Below are positions 25,084 through 35,235 of a stretch of DNA of 62,629 nucleotides, in pieces. This DNA is from CAZOEL01 sp964578835. Lineage in GTDB: Bacteria; Desulfobacterota; Syntrophobacteria; Syntrophobacterales; Syntrophobacteraceae. Within the stretch, counting starts at the first letter, position 1; each line of letters starts with the position of its first letter. The position numbers and the translations under genes were made by a program. The stretch is taken from the NCBI GenBank assembly GCA_964578835.1, contig CAZOEL010000036.1, positions 1 to 62,629 of the forward strand, given 5' to 3'. The notes under the pieces are model-generated. The model searched no databases, was not told the origin of the DNA, and was given only the letters and a program-made list of their open reading frames with translations.

Positions 25084-26901
25084 CTATTTCTGCAAAGCCG
25101 ACTCGAACTTCTGCTTTTGTTTCAAGAAGTAATCTTTGTTAGCGGGATTTTTCGCCAGGGCTTCGTTGATCGCTTCTATTGCTTCCGCAAACAAGCCGTT
25201 GACGTAAAGGGCTTCTGCAAGAGTATCCAGGATGTGCGGTTCTTGGGAGCGTCTGGCCGCTTCCCGCGCCAGCTCAAGCGCCGCCTCGGGGTTGGCGTGG
25301 GGCGGGGGGGCTGTGGCGTAAAGCCATGCCAGGTTGTTGAGAGTTGAAGCGTTATCCGGGGCCAGGTCTACTGCTTTGCGAAGAGAGCTTTCCGCCTCGC
25401 GGTAGCGTCCCAATTCGAGCATCACTCCACCGTACGCGGCGTGCAGTTCGGCGTTGTCCGGGTGATGGAGGAGCTCCCTTTCCAGGAGATTTATCTCTAT
25501 TTCCGTCTTCCAGTTTTGCGTCAACCTGGCGTCTTTTAGCTGAATGACGCCGAGCATCAGACTCCCTATGATCATGACAAAGACCAGCGCAGCCCCATAA
25601 AGCTTGAAGTTGTGCCTTCTGACCAGAAGGGGATTGCGGTGGCATTGGAGTAGAAAGTCCATTCGCTGTCGAATGCTGTAGTGATGCCAGCTGGGAAGGT
25701 CATGGATGTTGCCGCCATAGAAGGCGATCTTTTCCAGAGAAGATATGAGAGTGAATGGATGACCGATCACCTGCAAAGCGTATAGGTCGGCCTGTCGTTC
25801 ACAGTTTCTCAGAAAAAATCCGAAGACATAACGCAAATACACGACCAGCATTAGGAGAATTGGAAGAAGATAGAGAAGTGAAAAGACGCTTTGATAAAGG
25901 CTTGCGTCCGATAGAGCCAGTCCCAGAAGTTGCGAATTCTTTAAGAAAAAGAGGAGGAAAAGATCGTTGAATGAATAGGTGAACAGAGAATAACAGGCGA
26001 AAAGAAAAACAAAAAAAGGCAGATGATAGCGCCGCACATGGCCCATTTCATGAGCGACTACCGCTTTTAGCTCATCCAGGCTCAGGATTCTGAGGAGCCC
26101 CCGCGTAATGAGGATGTAGCGCCATTTGGGCAGAATGCCCATGATTCCCGCAGTGAGCATCTCTCCGCCAAGAATTGGCCATAACTTGAAGTCCCCGACC
26201 GAAAAGCCCTGCCGACTACAGAACCCTTCAAGCTCCGCTCTTAATGGGGAATCTGGCATCGTCTCGCATCCCCAGAGACGAACCACCAGGCGAGGGGCAA
26301 AAAAAACAAAGAGTCCCATAGCAAGAGAAGAGAGGATGAGCTGCCAGGCGTCTGCGCTCAATGCGGCTGGCGGCTTGACCGACTGCATCAGATCGAAGAG
26401 GAGGGAAATGAGGAGCCAGGGAATGAGCAGCGCCATGCTAAAGCCGAGCTGACCTCTGAAGTAAGCGGCTCTTGTCAGGCTGGATCGATGGATTTCCTTA
26501 TAGATCGGATAGCTCAAAAACCAGATGATGCTGAGGTGGAAAAGAAAAAGCGCCAGCCCGACCATTCCTGTAACGGTCTCCGATTGTTTGAAGAAGGGCA
26601 GGCTCGTGAGGTAGAATTTGATGTCCAGCACATAAACGTAGATGATCTGCAGCGCTAACGCCAGGATGGAGAGCCGGCTCTGGAGGCGATGATGCCTCAT
26701 CGTGAGACTTGCCTGGAAGAGCCCTGCGGCGGCGGCGTGCGTGAGTCTTCGAAAGGATGCGCGACAAACGAGACAGAAAGCGGCAAACGTTCCGAGCCCG
26801 ATCAAAATGGCGGGCAGCGGCGATAGCTGGGCGTCGGCGCCGGGTTGCTGAACGCTAAAGAGAAGCAAAGCGACAATGAAGTAAATCAGCTGGCTATACA
26901 T
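25084..26901 (-). CDS. Membrane M48-family metallopeptidase with C-terminal TPR repeats
   Basis: A 605-residue protein. Several N-terminal membrane helices are followed by the zinc site HEMGH near residue 280 (LKAVVAHEMGHVRR) and a downstream ERQADLYAL block that supplies the third ligand, as in Ste24/HtpX-like M48 enzymes. Residues about 470-600 carry three to four TPR motifs (for example NAELHAAYGGVMLELGRY), facing one side of the membrane. It follows kdsD with a gap of nine bases and is the last gene of the carA-carB-purF-kdsD group. A role in membrane-protein quality control is inferred from the family. Confidence 0.85.
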   Translation of the reverse strand: MYSQLIYFIVALLLFSVQQPGADAQLSPLPAILIGLGTFAAFCLVCRASFRRLTHAAAAGLFQASLTMRHHRLQSRLSILALALQIIYVYVLDIKFYLTSLPFFKQSETVTGMVGLALFLFHLSIIWFLSYPIYKEIHRSSLTRAAYFRGQLGFSMALLIPWLLISLLFDLMQSVKPPAALSADAWQLILSSLAMGLFVFFAPRLVVRLWGCETMPDSPLRAELEGFCSRQGFSVGDFKLWPILGGEMLTAGIMGILPKWRYILITRGLLRILSLDELKAVVAHEMGHVRRYHLPFFVFLFACYSLFTYSFNDLFLLFFLKNSQLLGLALSDASLYQSVFSLLYLLPILLMLVVYLRYVFGFFLRNCERQADLYALQVIGHPFTLISSLEKIAFYGGNIHDLPSWHHYSIRQRMDFLLQCHRNPLLVRRHNFKLYGAALVFVMIIGSLMLGVIQLKDARLTQNWKTEIEINLLERELLHHPDNAELHAAYGGVMLELGRYREAESSLRKAVDLAPDNASTLNNLAWLYATAPPPHANPEAALELAREAARRSQEPHILDTLAEALYVNGLFAEAIEAINEALAKNPANKDYFLKQKQKFESALQK

Positions 26902-26910
26902 AGGGGGCGG

Positions 26911-27930
26911 TTACTGAGGTTGGCGGGTAAAGCTTATTTTGCCTTTGCCCAGAAGATCGTGAAGGTGCAGGATGCCTCTTAACTTGCCATGGAGGTCCGC
27001 AACGGGCAGAACAGTAATGAGATGCTTTTCCATGACTTCCAGCGCCTCGGCTACGGAGCAGTCTGCTGAAATGGTGCGTGGTCGCGGCGTCATGACTTCC
27101 TTGATCAACCGTCGGTTGAGATCGGGAAAGTTGTTGAGGGCGCGGCGCAAATCGCCATCGGTGAAAATGCCTTTCAACTGCTCCCTTTCTCCCACTATGA
27201 GAGTCGCTCCCATTCCTTTTCGGCTCATTTCGCGGAGAGCCTCCGGTACGGGGCTCCAATCGCTGACCATCGGGATTTCATCGCCTTCGCGCATGACATC
27301 GGAGACGGGAACCTGGAGCCGTTCTCCCAAATGTCCTCCTGGATGATATTTGCGGAAATCGCCCGCCTGGAAGTTGCGGAGCTTGATGAGCGCTACCGCC
27401 AGAGCATCTCCCATGGCGAGCATGGCTGTCGTGCTCGTTGTGGGAGCGAGCCCGAGAGGGCAGGCCTCCCTCGGCACTCCCGTATAAATAGCGAGATCGC
27501 TCAACTGGGAGAGCGTGGACGGTATCCTCCCCGTAAACGCGATGATATATGTCCCGATATTGCGAAGATTCGGAAGAATCACGTTGAGCTCGTCGGTCTC
27601 GCCGCTGTTGGATAGGGCGATGACGATATCTTCGCTGCGGACCATTCCCAGGTCGCCATGCATGGCTTCGACAGGATGAAGAAAAATGGATGGGGTGCCC
27701 GTGCTGCTGAGAGTCGCGACTATCTTCCTTCCGACTATCCCGGATTTTCCAATTCCGGTGATGATAACGCGGCCACGGGATTCGAATACCCGCTCGACGG
27801 CGGCAGAAAACGACTCGTCCAGGCGCTCGACCAGATGGAGAATGCCTTCCGCCTCGGTCTGAAGCACGTCTTTGGCAATGAGTATAATTTCCCGGGAATC
27901 CGGCGGAGACGAGTCCTTCAATTTTCCCAT
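26911..27930 (-). CDS. kdsD: Arabinose-5-phosphate isomerase (KdsD/KpsF family)
   Basis: Makes D-arabinose-5-phosphate from ribulose-5-phosphate for KDO synthesis. The SIS domain (residues about 35-180) has GIGKSGIVGRKIVATLSSTG and HGDLGM. Two CBS domains follow (about 205-330), with MSRKGMGATLIV and GDLRRALNN. The 339 residues are standard. It lies 15 bases after purF in the transcript and nine before the M48 gene. KdsB is encoded at 34.2 kb in the same direction. Confidence 0.93.
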   Translation of the reverse strand: MGKLKDSSPPDSREIILIAKDVLQTEAEGILHLVERLDESFSAAVERVFESRGRVIITGIGKSGIVGRKIVATLSSTGTPSIFLHPVEAMHGDLGMVRSEDIVIALSNSGETDELNVILPNLRNIGTYIIAFTGRIPSTLSQLSDLAIYTGVPREACPLGLAPTTSTTAMLAMGDALAVALIKLRNFQAGDFRKYHPGGHLGERLQVPVSDVMREGDEIPMVSDWSPVPEALREMSRKGMGATLIVGEREQLKGIFTDGDLRRALNNFPDLNRRLIKEVMTPRPRTISADCSVAEALEVMEKHLITVLPVADLHGKLRGILHLHDLLGKGKISFTRQPQ

Positions 27931-27945
27931 CTTTCTCTTATTTCC

Positions 27946-29391
27946 TTACTCGCGCGACTGCTCGAAGCAATCCTTGCTCACCTTTCCACCGAACTTTACC
28001 GAATAATCCCCATTGAAACAGGCGAGACAGAACGGATGGTCGTCAAGCTTGCTCATCGCTCCGTGCAGAAGCCCTTCAAGGCTCAGGTAGCTGAGCGTAT
28101 CGAGCCCTATGAACTGACGAATCTGATCTACCGAGTGGGATGAAGCAATGAGCTCTCCCTTAGTCGAGAAATCAATCCCATAGGGGCAGGGGTATCGGTG
28201 AGGCGGGCAGCTGACGAGCATGTGCACTTCTTTCGCTCCGGCCTGTTGCAGGGCTTTGATGCGCGTTCTGGTGGTCGTTCCCCGGATGATCGAGTCTTCG
28301 ACCAGGATGACCCTCTTCCCGCTGAGGAGCTCTTTGACCGGGTTGAGCTTTACCCGGACGCCGAAATCCCTCATCGCCTGGCTCGGCTGAATGAAGGTGC
28401 GGCCGACATAATGGTTGCGAATAACCCCCATTTCCAGGGGGATTCCTGATGCTTCAGCAAAGCCCAGCGCTGCGTAATTGCCGGAATCGGGAAAAGGCAT
28501 GACGAGGTCGCCGGAAAGCGCGCTGTTTTCTTCCGCAAGCAGGCGTCCGAGCCTCTTTCGAAAAAGATAGACATTCTGCCCGAAGATGCTGCTGTCAGGC
28601 CTCGCAAAGTAGATGAACTCAAAGATGCAATAAGAAGGTCTGGCCTTTGGAAAAGGGTGAAGCGAGCGGATCCCGTTTTTATCAATGATGATGATTTCGC
28701 CTGGCTCCACGTCACGGATGTATGTGGCTTCGATGAGGTCCAACGCGCAGGTTTCGGAAGCGAGCAAATAGCTGCCGTTGAGCTTTCCGAGGCAAAGGGG
28801 TCGGAATCCCCTCGGGTCCCTGGCTCCGATCAACTTGTCCCTGGTGCTCATGACAAGAGAATAGGCGCCCTCGACCCGGCCGATGGCCTTGATGAGAGCC
28901 TCCTCTAACCCGCTCCGGAGGTTTCTGGCCAACAGGTGCATGATGATTTCCGTGTCCATGGTGGACTGGAATATCGCGCCCTGTTCTTCCAGTTCCTGCC
29001 GAAGCTGAAGCGCATTGACCAGATTTCCGTTATGCGCGATCCCGTAGTATTCGTTACCGAGCATTACGACAAAGGGTTGAGCATTGGCCAAAAGCGATGA
29101 ACCCGTCGTGGAGTATCGTACATGACCGATGGCGAGGTGGCCTTTGAGGGCTTTCAGAGTCTCTTCTTTGAAAACCTCGTAGACCAGGCCCATATGTTTA
29201 TATTCCCGCACCTGGCAGCCGTCTGAGACTGCTATCCCCGCACTCTCCTGGCCTCTGTGCTGCAGCGCGTACAGGCCGAAATAAGTGAGCTTGGCTGCGT
29301 CGGGAGTTCCGAACACGCCAAAAATACCGCACTCCTCGCGCTTCTTGGGGAAATACGGAACCATTGCGGGAAGCAGCGAACTACGAGTCAT
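27946..29391 (-). CDS. purF: Amidophosphoribosyltransferase
   Basis: First committed step of de novo purine synthesis. The class II glutaminase cysteine is in REECGIFGVFG, about 20 residues from the chosen start, so a short propeptide must be removed. The PRPP-binding segment VILVEDSIIRGTTTRT is complete. CACF-type cysteines toward the C-terminus (CLACFNGDYSV) may ligate a 4Fe-4S cluster as in the Bacillus-type enzyme. Start at the ATG at 29391, which has GGAGG at about 11 bases; another ATG at 29364 lacks a ribosome site. Confidence 0.95.
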   Translation of the reverse strand: MTRSSLLPAMVPYFPKKREECGIFGVFGTPDAAKLTYFGLYALQHRGQESAGIAVSDGCQVREYKHMGLVYEVFKEETLKALKGHLAIGHVRYSTTGSSLLANAQPFVVMLGNEYYGIAHNGNLVNALQLRQELEEQGAIFQSTMDTEIIMHLLARNLRSGLEEALIKAIGRVEGAYSLVMSTRDKLIGARDPRGFRPLCLGKLNGSYLLASETCALDLIEATYIRDVEPGEIIIIDKNGIRSLHPFPKARPSYCIFEFIYFARPDSSIFGQNVYLFRKRLGRLLAEENSALSGDLVMPFPDSGNYAALGFAEASGIPLEMGVIRNHYVGRTFIQPSQAMRDFGVRVKLNPVKELLSGKRVILVEDSIIRGTTTRTRIKALQQAGAKEVHMLVSCPPHRYPCPYGIDFSTKGELIASSHSVDQIRQFIGLDTLSYLSLEGLLHGAMSKLDDHPFCLACFNGDYSVKFGGKVSKDCFEQSRE

Positions 29392-29537
29392 TGGTTGACA
29401 ACGCCTCCATTGAAAAAGGCGAGGGACAAAGGGCGACAGAGCCATGGGCCGTAAGTAAAAAGCAGGAGGCAAAGCATTCAACTTGCTCCCCTGCTTCCAA
29501 ATTCTCAGGATACTCCCGTAACTTCCCGCCCCGGCCT

Positions 29538-32500
29538 CTAGCCCGGGTTACGCACGACGCCTGGCTGAAACTTGCAGCCCGCCGTCTGCTCTGCGTGGTA
29601 TTCCTGTATGGTTTTCACATCCCAATCGCCTCGCTGCAATTCCTCTACGGCTTCGGCCAAAGCTTTCGCCCCCGAAATGGTAGTCGTGTAAGGGATGTTG
29701 TAGACCAGAGTCATACGTCTAATTTCATAGGAATCAGATGAAGTCTTCTTTCCCAGACTTGTGTTGATCACAAGCTGAATGTTGCCGTTCTTGATATGAT
29801 CCACCACGTGAGGTCTCCCTTCACGCAGTTTGAGCACATTTTCCACCTCAATCCCGGAGCTTCTCAGAAAGCTGGCCGTTCCGGCTGTGGCGACCAGTTT
29901 GAAGCCGAGATCCTTGAACTTCTTTGCAACAGGAAGCACTCCCGGCTTATCGCGGTCATGAACGCTGATGAACACCGCGCCGCTTCTGGGAAGGTCGTAC
30001 CCCGCCGCAGCCTGTCCCTTGGCGAAAGCGATGCCGAAGCTGCTCCCGATGCCCATGACCTCGCCGGTCGATTTCATCTCGGGACCGAGCAAGATGTCCA
30101 CACCGGGGAATCGCGAAAAAGGAAACACCGATTCCTTCACCGATATGTGGCCGGGCTCTATTTCTTTTGTGAATCCCAGTTCATTGAGAGACTTTCCCAG
30201 CATAACCTTAGTGGCGAGCTTTGCCAAGGGAAAACCAATGGCCTTGCTAACGAAGGGAATGGTTCTGGAGGCGCGCGGATTGACCTCGAGAATGAATATT
30301 TCACCCTTTTGGATCGCGAACTGGACGTTCATGAGGCCGACAACGCCCAGCGCTCCCGCCATGAGCTTGGTCTGGCGCTTGATCTCTTCCTGGAGCTCTT
30401 TAGAAATGCTGATGGGCGGCAGCACGCAGGCGCTGTCTCCCGAATGGATGCCGGCCTGCTCGATATGCTCCATAATGCCGCCGACTACTGTCATCTTGCC
30501 GTCGCTTATGGCGTCGACATCCACTTCGATGGCGTCTTCAAGGAACTGGTCGATCAGAATGGGATGCCCCGGCGAGACGTGAACGGCCGTCTTCATGAAC
30601 TCTGCGAGCATGGTTCCGTCATAGACGATTTCCATGGCTCTTCCGCCCAGAACGTAGGACGGGCGCACCACAACCGGATAACCGATAGTCGTGGCTGCTT
30701 CCAGGGCCTCCTCCACCGTGAATGCGGTGGCGTTTCGAGGCTGTTTGAGCCCCAGCTCCTGCAGCAGTTGCTGAAAGCGCTTCCTATCTTCGGCTAAGTC
30801 TATCGCGTCAGGGGAAGTTCCAAGGATCTTGGCGCCCGCCTTTTCAAGGGGCACAGCCAGGTTGAGGGGCGTCTGGCCGCCGAATTGAACGATAATTCCC
30901 CTGGGCTTTTCAGTTTCTAATATATGCAGCACGTCTTCCCTGGTCAGGGGCTCGAAGTAGAGCTTGTCGGACGTATCGTAGTCGGTGGAGACGGTCTCCG
31001 GATTCGAGTTGACCATGATGGATTCGTGCTTCTCTTCCCGAAGCGAGAAGGAAGCGTGAACGCAGCAATAGTCGAATTCGATTCCCTGGCCGATGCGGTT
31101 CGGGCCTCCGCCAAGAATTGCGACTTTTGGCCGATCTGAAGGCCGCGCCTCGTTTTCCGTCTCGTACGTGGAGTAATAATAAGGGGTGTACGCTTCAAAC
31201 TCGGCCGCGCAGGTATCGACCAGTTTATACACCGGCGCGACTCCGTGATCGATGCGCTTGCGGCGGACTGTCTCTTCATCCGTCCCGGTAAGCTGAGCAA
31301 GCCTTACGTCGGAGAATCCCCAGGACTTGGCGAACCGAAGCTTTTCAGGATCGTCCAGGAAGCCGTTCGTTGACGCGGATTCGGCGATTGCATCCTCCAT
31401 CCGCAGGATTTCCCGCATGTGGTGTAAAAACCATGGGTCGATCCAGGTCAGTCGGTTTATCTCCTCCATGGAAACGCCGAGCTTCATAGCTTCCGCTATC
31501 TGAAAGAGTCTTTGTGAGTTGGGGCGCCTCAGCTTTTGCTTGAGCTGCTCTAAGTACTCATCGTTTACGGAATCGGGAGCGTTGGAAAATCCGAAGCGCC
31601 CGATTTCCAGGGATCGAATCGCCTTCTGCAGGGCTTCTTTGAACGTGCGGCCGATGGCCATTGTTTCGCCGACCGATTTCATCGAGGTGGTCAGAATATC
31701 TTCGGTTCTGGGGAACTTTTCAAAGGTGAACCGCGGAACCTTCACCACGCAATAATCTATAGTCGGCTCGAAAGAAGCTTTCGTTTCTCGCGTAATGTCA
31801 TTTGCGATTTCATCCAAAGAGTAGCCGACAGCAAGCTTTGCGGCAATCTTGGCTATGGGAAAGCCGGTAGCTTTGGAAGCCAGGGCTGAAGAGCGGGATA
31901 CTCTCGGATTCATCTCGACGACGATCATTTCCCCGTTTTCCGGGTTGATGGCGAACTGCACGTTGGATCCGCCGGTTTCGACGCCGATTTCCCTGAGAAT
32001 GGCGATGGAGGCGTCCCGCAACTGCTGGTATTCGCTGTCGGTCAAAGTCTGGGAAGGAGCGACAGTGATGGAGTCTCCCGTATGAACGCCCATGGGATCC
32101 ATGTTTTCGATGGAGCAGATGATGACGACATTGTCCATGTAATCGCGCATGACCTCAAGCTCGAACTCCTTCCACCCGAGCACGGACTCTTCGAGCATGA
32201 TGGTGTTGATGAGGCTTGCGTCAAGGCCTCCTCTGGAAAGGTCGAGGAGCTCTTCTCGGTTGTAGGCCACTCCGCCGCCGGTTCCGCCAAGCGTGAAGGA
32301 TGGACGGACGATCACGGGATAGCCGATTTCTTTGACGATCGCCTCCACCTCGGCCATCGTGTGCGCAATGCCGCTTGCGGGCACGCGCAGTCCGATCTTC
32401 TTCATGGCTTCCCGAAAAAGCTCTCTGTCTTCGGCCTTCTTGATGACGTCGACATTGGCTCCGATCATCTCGACGCCGTATTCCGCCAGTATGCCCGATT

Positions 32501-32810
32501 CTGCCACTTTAACGGCCACGTTGAGCGCAGTCTGTCCGCCCAGGGTCGGGAGCAGCGCGTCGGGACGCTCGCGTTTTATGACTTTGGCGACCGCCTCCGG
32601 CGTGATGGGCTCAATGTAGGTGCGGTCCGCCGTTTCCGGGTCCGTCATGATGGTGGCCGGGTTGCTGTTTATGAGGACGATTTCATAACCTTCCTCGCGG
32701 AGGGCTTTGCAGGCCTGGGTCCCTGAATAGTCGAACTCGCACGCCTGGCTTATGATGATCGGTCCGGAGCCGAGAATGAGAATTTTGTGGATATCCGTTC
32801 GCTTTGGCAT
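29538..32810 (-). CDS. carB: Carbamoyl-phosphate synthase large subunit
   Basis: Makes carbamoyl phosphate for pyrimidines and arginine. The 1090 residues contain two homologous ATP-grasp halves, each beginning with a LGSGP- or LGGGPNRIGQ-type loop. The ATP-grasp blocks are EVNPRASRTIPF in the second half and EMNPRVSRSSAL in the first. An allosteric MGS-like domain near the end has GVLPVAKKFKDLGF. The C-terminal tail is slightly longer than usual. Start at 32810, after GAGGAAC. CarA lies 29 bases upstream in the transcript. Confidence 0.97.
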   Translation of the reverse strand: MPKRTDIHKILILGSGPIIISQACEFDYSGTQACKALREEGYEIVLINSNPATIMTDPETADRTYIEPITPEAVAKVIKRERPDALLPTLGGQTALNVAVKVAESGILAEYGVEMIGANVDVIKKAEDRELFREAMKKIGLRVPASGIAHTMAEVEAIVKEIGYPVIVRPSFTLGGTGGGVAYNREELLDLSRGGLDASLINTIMLEESVLGWKEFELEVMRDYMDNVVIICSIENMDPMGVHTGDSITVAPSQTLTDSEYQQLRDASIAILREIGVETGGSNVQFAINPENGEMIVVEMNPRVSRSSALASKATGFPIAKIAAKLAVGYSLDEIANDITRETKASFEPTIDYCVVKVPRFTFEKFPRTEDILTTSMKSVGETMAIGRTFKEALQKAIRSLEIGRFGFSNAPDSVNDEYLEQLKQKLRRPNSQRLFQIAEAMKLGVSMEEINRLTWIDPWFLHHMREILRMEDAIAESASTNGFLDDPEKLRFAKSWGFSDVRLAQLTGTDEETVRRKRIDHGVAPVYKLVDTCAAEFEAYTPYYYSTYETENEARPSDRPKVAILGGGPNRIGQGIEFDYCCVHASFSLREEKHESIMVNSNPETVSTDYDTSDKLYFEPLTREDVLHILETEKPRGIIVQFGGQTPLNLAVPLEKAGAKILGTSPDAIDLAEDRKRFQQLLQELGLKQPRNATAFTVEEALEAATTIGYPVVVRPSYVLGGRAMEIVYDGTMLAEFMKTAVHVSPGHPILIDQFLEDAIEVDVDAISDGKMTVVGGIMEHIEQAGIHSGDSACVLPPISISKELQEEIKRQTKLMAGALGVVGLMNVQFAIQKGEIFILEVNPRASRTIPFVSKAIGFPLAKLATKVMLGKSLNELGFTKEIEPGHISVKESVFPFSRFPGVDILLGPEMKSTGEVMGIGSSFGIAFAKGQAAAGYDLPRSGAVFISVHDRDKPGVLPVAKKFKDLGFKLVATAGTASFLRSSGIEVENVLKLREGRPHVVDHIKNGNIQLVINTSLGKKTSSDSYEIRRMTLVYNIPYTTTISGAKALAEAVEELQRGDWDVKTIQEYHAEQTAGCKFQPGVVRNPG

Positions 32811-32839
32811 GAACTAAAGTTCCTCTGTTTCACTGCTCG

Positions 32840-33985
32840 CTATCTTTTTGTTTCTTCAATGAGCTTTATGAACCGCTCGAAGAGATATGAAGCATCATGA
32901 GGGCCGGGTGAGGCCTCCGGGTGATATTGAACGCTGAAGGCCGGGATGTCCAGGTGCTGCATTCCTTCCAGAGTATTGTCGTTGAGATTCAAATGAGTGA
33001 GCTTCACCGGAACGTCTCTGAGCGAGTCGGGATCGACGCAAAAGCCATGGTTCTGCGATGTGATCTCAACCTTTCCCGTCGTGAGATCCTTGACGGGCTG
33101 ATTGCCTCCTCTGTGGCCGAACTTCAGCTTGAAAGTCCTTCCTCCCAGGGCGAGCCCCATCATCTGGTGCCCAAGGCAAATGCCGAACATGGGCTTTTTC
33201 CCGAGAAGCTCGCGCACCGTGTCGATCACGTAGCCTACGGCGGAAGGATCGCCGGGTCCGTTCGACAAAAAGACTCCATCCGGATCGACGGCAAGAATTT
33301 CACCGGCGGAAGTGTTGGCCGGAAAGACCATGATCTGGCATCCGGAAGCTTCCAACTTGCGCAGGATGTTGAACTTGACGCCACAATCCAGGGTCGCGAT
33401 GCGCAATCCCTGCCGGCTTTCCGACCAGGATAGCGTCTCGGAGGGAGGCTGAGGACCCTGAATCCACCTGTAAGGCTTACGGCAGCTCACGCGCTCGACC
33501 ATGTCGACGCCGTTCAGTCCGGGAAAAGCTTGAACCTCATCGAGAAGCTTGCCCACGTCGTCGGTATCCGTGGCGATGATTCCGCGCAGGGCGCCGGCGA
33601 GGCGGATGTGCCTCGTGAGAGCTCTGGTGTCGATGCCTTCGATGCCTATCTTGTCATGCTTCGAGAGGAAATCCGCCAGAGTCATCTTGCTGCGCCAGTT
33701 GCTGGCGAATTCCTGATATTCTCTTACTATGAAGGCTTCAACCTGTACGGCGGCCGATTCCATATCCTCGTCGTTGATTCCGTACACGCCCGTGAGAGGA
33801 TAGGTCATGGTCACGATCTGCCCCTTGTAAGAGGGATCGGTTAACACTTCTTGATAGCCGCTCATGCTCGTGTTGAAGACCACTTCACCCAAGGCGCGTC
33901 CAAAGCCTGCAAAAACGCGCCCGTGAAAAACCGCTCCATCTTCGAGCACAAGCAGGGCTTTGGTCCGTTTCCACGGAGATGTCAT
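32840..33985 (-). CDS. carA: Carbamoyl-phosphate synthase small subunit
   Basis: Glutamine amidotransferase subunit that supplies ammonia to CarB. The catalytic cysteine is in GICLGHQMMGLALGG, and the His and Glu are in YHPEASPGPHD. The N-terminal CPSase_sm domain begins with ALLVLEDGAVFHG. The 381 residues are normal. Start at 33985, after AGGAAACGAC. The 172-base gap on its 5' side is probably the promoter region of the carAB-purF-kdsD group; no attenuator was recognised. Confidence 0.97.
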   Translation of the reverse strand: MTSPWKRTKALLVLEDGAVFHGRVFAGFGRALGEVVFNTSMSGYQEVLTDPSYKGQIVTMTYPLTGVYGINDEDMESAAVQVEAFIVREYQEFASNWRSKMTLADFLSKHDKIGIEGIDTRALTRHIRLAGALRGIIATDTDDVGKLLDEVQAFPGLNGVDMVERVSCRKPYRWIQGPQPPSETLSWSESRQGLRIATLDCGVKFNILRKLEASGCQIMVFPANTSAGEILAVDPDGVFLSNGPGDPSAVGYVIDTVRELLGKKPMFGICLGHQMMGLALGGRTFKLKFGHRGGNQPVKDLTTGKVEITSQNHGFCVDPDSLRDVPVKLTHLNLNDNTLEGMQHLDIPAFSVQYHPEASPGPHDASYLFERFIKLIEETKR

Positions 33986-34158
33986 GTCGTTTCCTCACAT
34001 TCCTTTTTCCCACAAAGATCGAGAAATAAAACGAGCATCTTACTTTATTCGCATTCTTCATGGAATGATAGTTCGCGAACTCTGAATGGCTGTACGATGT
34101 AAAACAATCAATTCTAACGAAAAATCATGAGATAGCAACCATTTTCCATATATCGGAG

Positions 34159-34908
34159 CTAATCGGACGCTTTCGCCGGAAGCAGGCTCTTGAGGCGCTC
34201 GAGATCTTCAGGCGTGTCCACGCCGTGCGTCTCCACGGGAGATATGGCCACCTGGATCTGGAATCCGTGCTCGAGCGCGCGGAGTTGCTCGAGCTTTTCC
34301 ATCTCCTCGAGCGCGCCGGGGGGCAGCTTTGTAAAAAGCTGGAGAAAAGCTTGTCTGTAGGCGTAGAATCCGAGGTGCTTGAGGAATGGAAGCGGCCCGT
34401 CCGAGGCGTCACGCCTGAAGGGAAGGGGAGAGCGTGAAAAATAGAGCGCCCTTCCGCTTCGGTCCATTACAAGCTTCACCACGTTTGGATTCAAATAGTC
34501 GGACTCCGCCTGGCAGTGATATGCCAAAGTGGCCATGGGGCAATTCGGCGCTCGCTCTATGGCCTCGATCAGACAATCGATCATGGCCGGCTCGACAAGC
34601 GGTTCGTCTCCCTGAATGTTAATGATAATGTCTTCATCCTCGAGCTTCAACAGCTCTCCCGCCTCAGCCAGCCGGTCCGTTCCGCTCGGGTGATCGCTGC
34701 GGGTGAGAAGAGCTTCGCCGCCAAAAGCGCGTACAGCATCCATAATGCGAGCATCATCTGTTGCCGCGAATAAACGATCCAGACGCGACGCCTTACAGGC
34801 TCGCTCATAAACATATTGGATCATGGGCTTGCCATGGATGTCCGCCAACGGTTTTCCAGGAAAGCGACTTGACTGATAACGAGCGGGGATAATGCCGACA
34901 ATCTGCAT
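34159..34908 (-). CDS. kdsB: 3-deoxy-manno-octulosonate cytidylyltransferase
   Basis: Activates KDO as CMP-KDO for lipopolysaccharide core synthesis. IPARYQSSRFPGKPL is the nucleotide-binding start, with NIQGDEPL (metal binding) and RDASDGPLPFLKHLGFYAYR further on. About 249 residues from the ATG at 34908, which gives the family N-terminus MQIVGIIPARY; the frame is open to 34950 but that extension is not conserved. It implies a Gram-negative envelope. Confidence 0.95.
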   Translation of the reverse strand: MQIVGIIPARYQSSRFPGKPLADIHGKPMIQYVYERACKASRLDRLFAATDDARIMDAVRAFGGEALLTRSDHPSGTDRLAEAGELLKLEDEDIIINIQGDEPLVEPAMIDCLIEAIERAPNCPMATLAYHCQAESDYLNPNVVKLVMDRSGRALYFSRSPLPFRRDASDGPLPFLKHLGFYAYRQAFLQLFTKLPPGALEEMEKLEQLRALEHGFQIQVAISPVETHGVDTPEDLERLKSLLPAKASD

Positions 34909-35235
34909 GGGATATCTCTTGTGTAATCCGTAAATGAAAGCATGAAGCAAATAAGCGCAAAGGCTTCTGCTTCTTAATCGTCAATCTAATTATTAATTCG
35001 AAGCCAGGAATGTGGAGCGCAAATGAGCTGATTATACAAGAAAGAAGCGTTTGGCAATGAAATTCTATCTGCGATTTGCGCCATATGAATAAGGGAATGG
35101 AACGCAGTGACGCAAGTTAGCGATCAAAGGTTGGCAATCATGTTGTAGTCTGAGATAATGAAAGCTGCTGACGCTGGCAGGAAATGAGCGGTTTCTTCCC
35201 AAATTCATTAATCACGCTCTACATATGGAATTACG
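34909..35235. other. Divergent promoter region kdsB/glnE
   Basis: A 327-base divergent gap, rather AT-rich, with no supportable gene. The only clear element is the glnE promoter at 35131-35159. Confidence 0.6.
35131..35159 (+). promoter_or_regulatory. Sigma-70 promoter of glnE
   Basis: TTGGCA (35131-35136), a 17-base spacer and GATAAT (35154-35159) with TG one base upstream of the -10. Each hexamer differs from the consensus by one base. It points at glnE, about 75 bases downstream. Confidence 0.6.
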
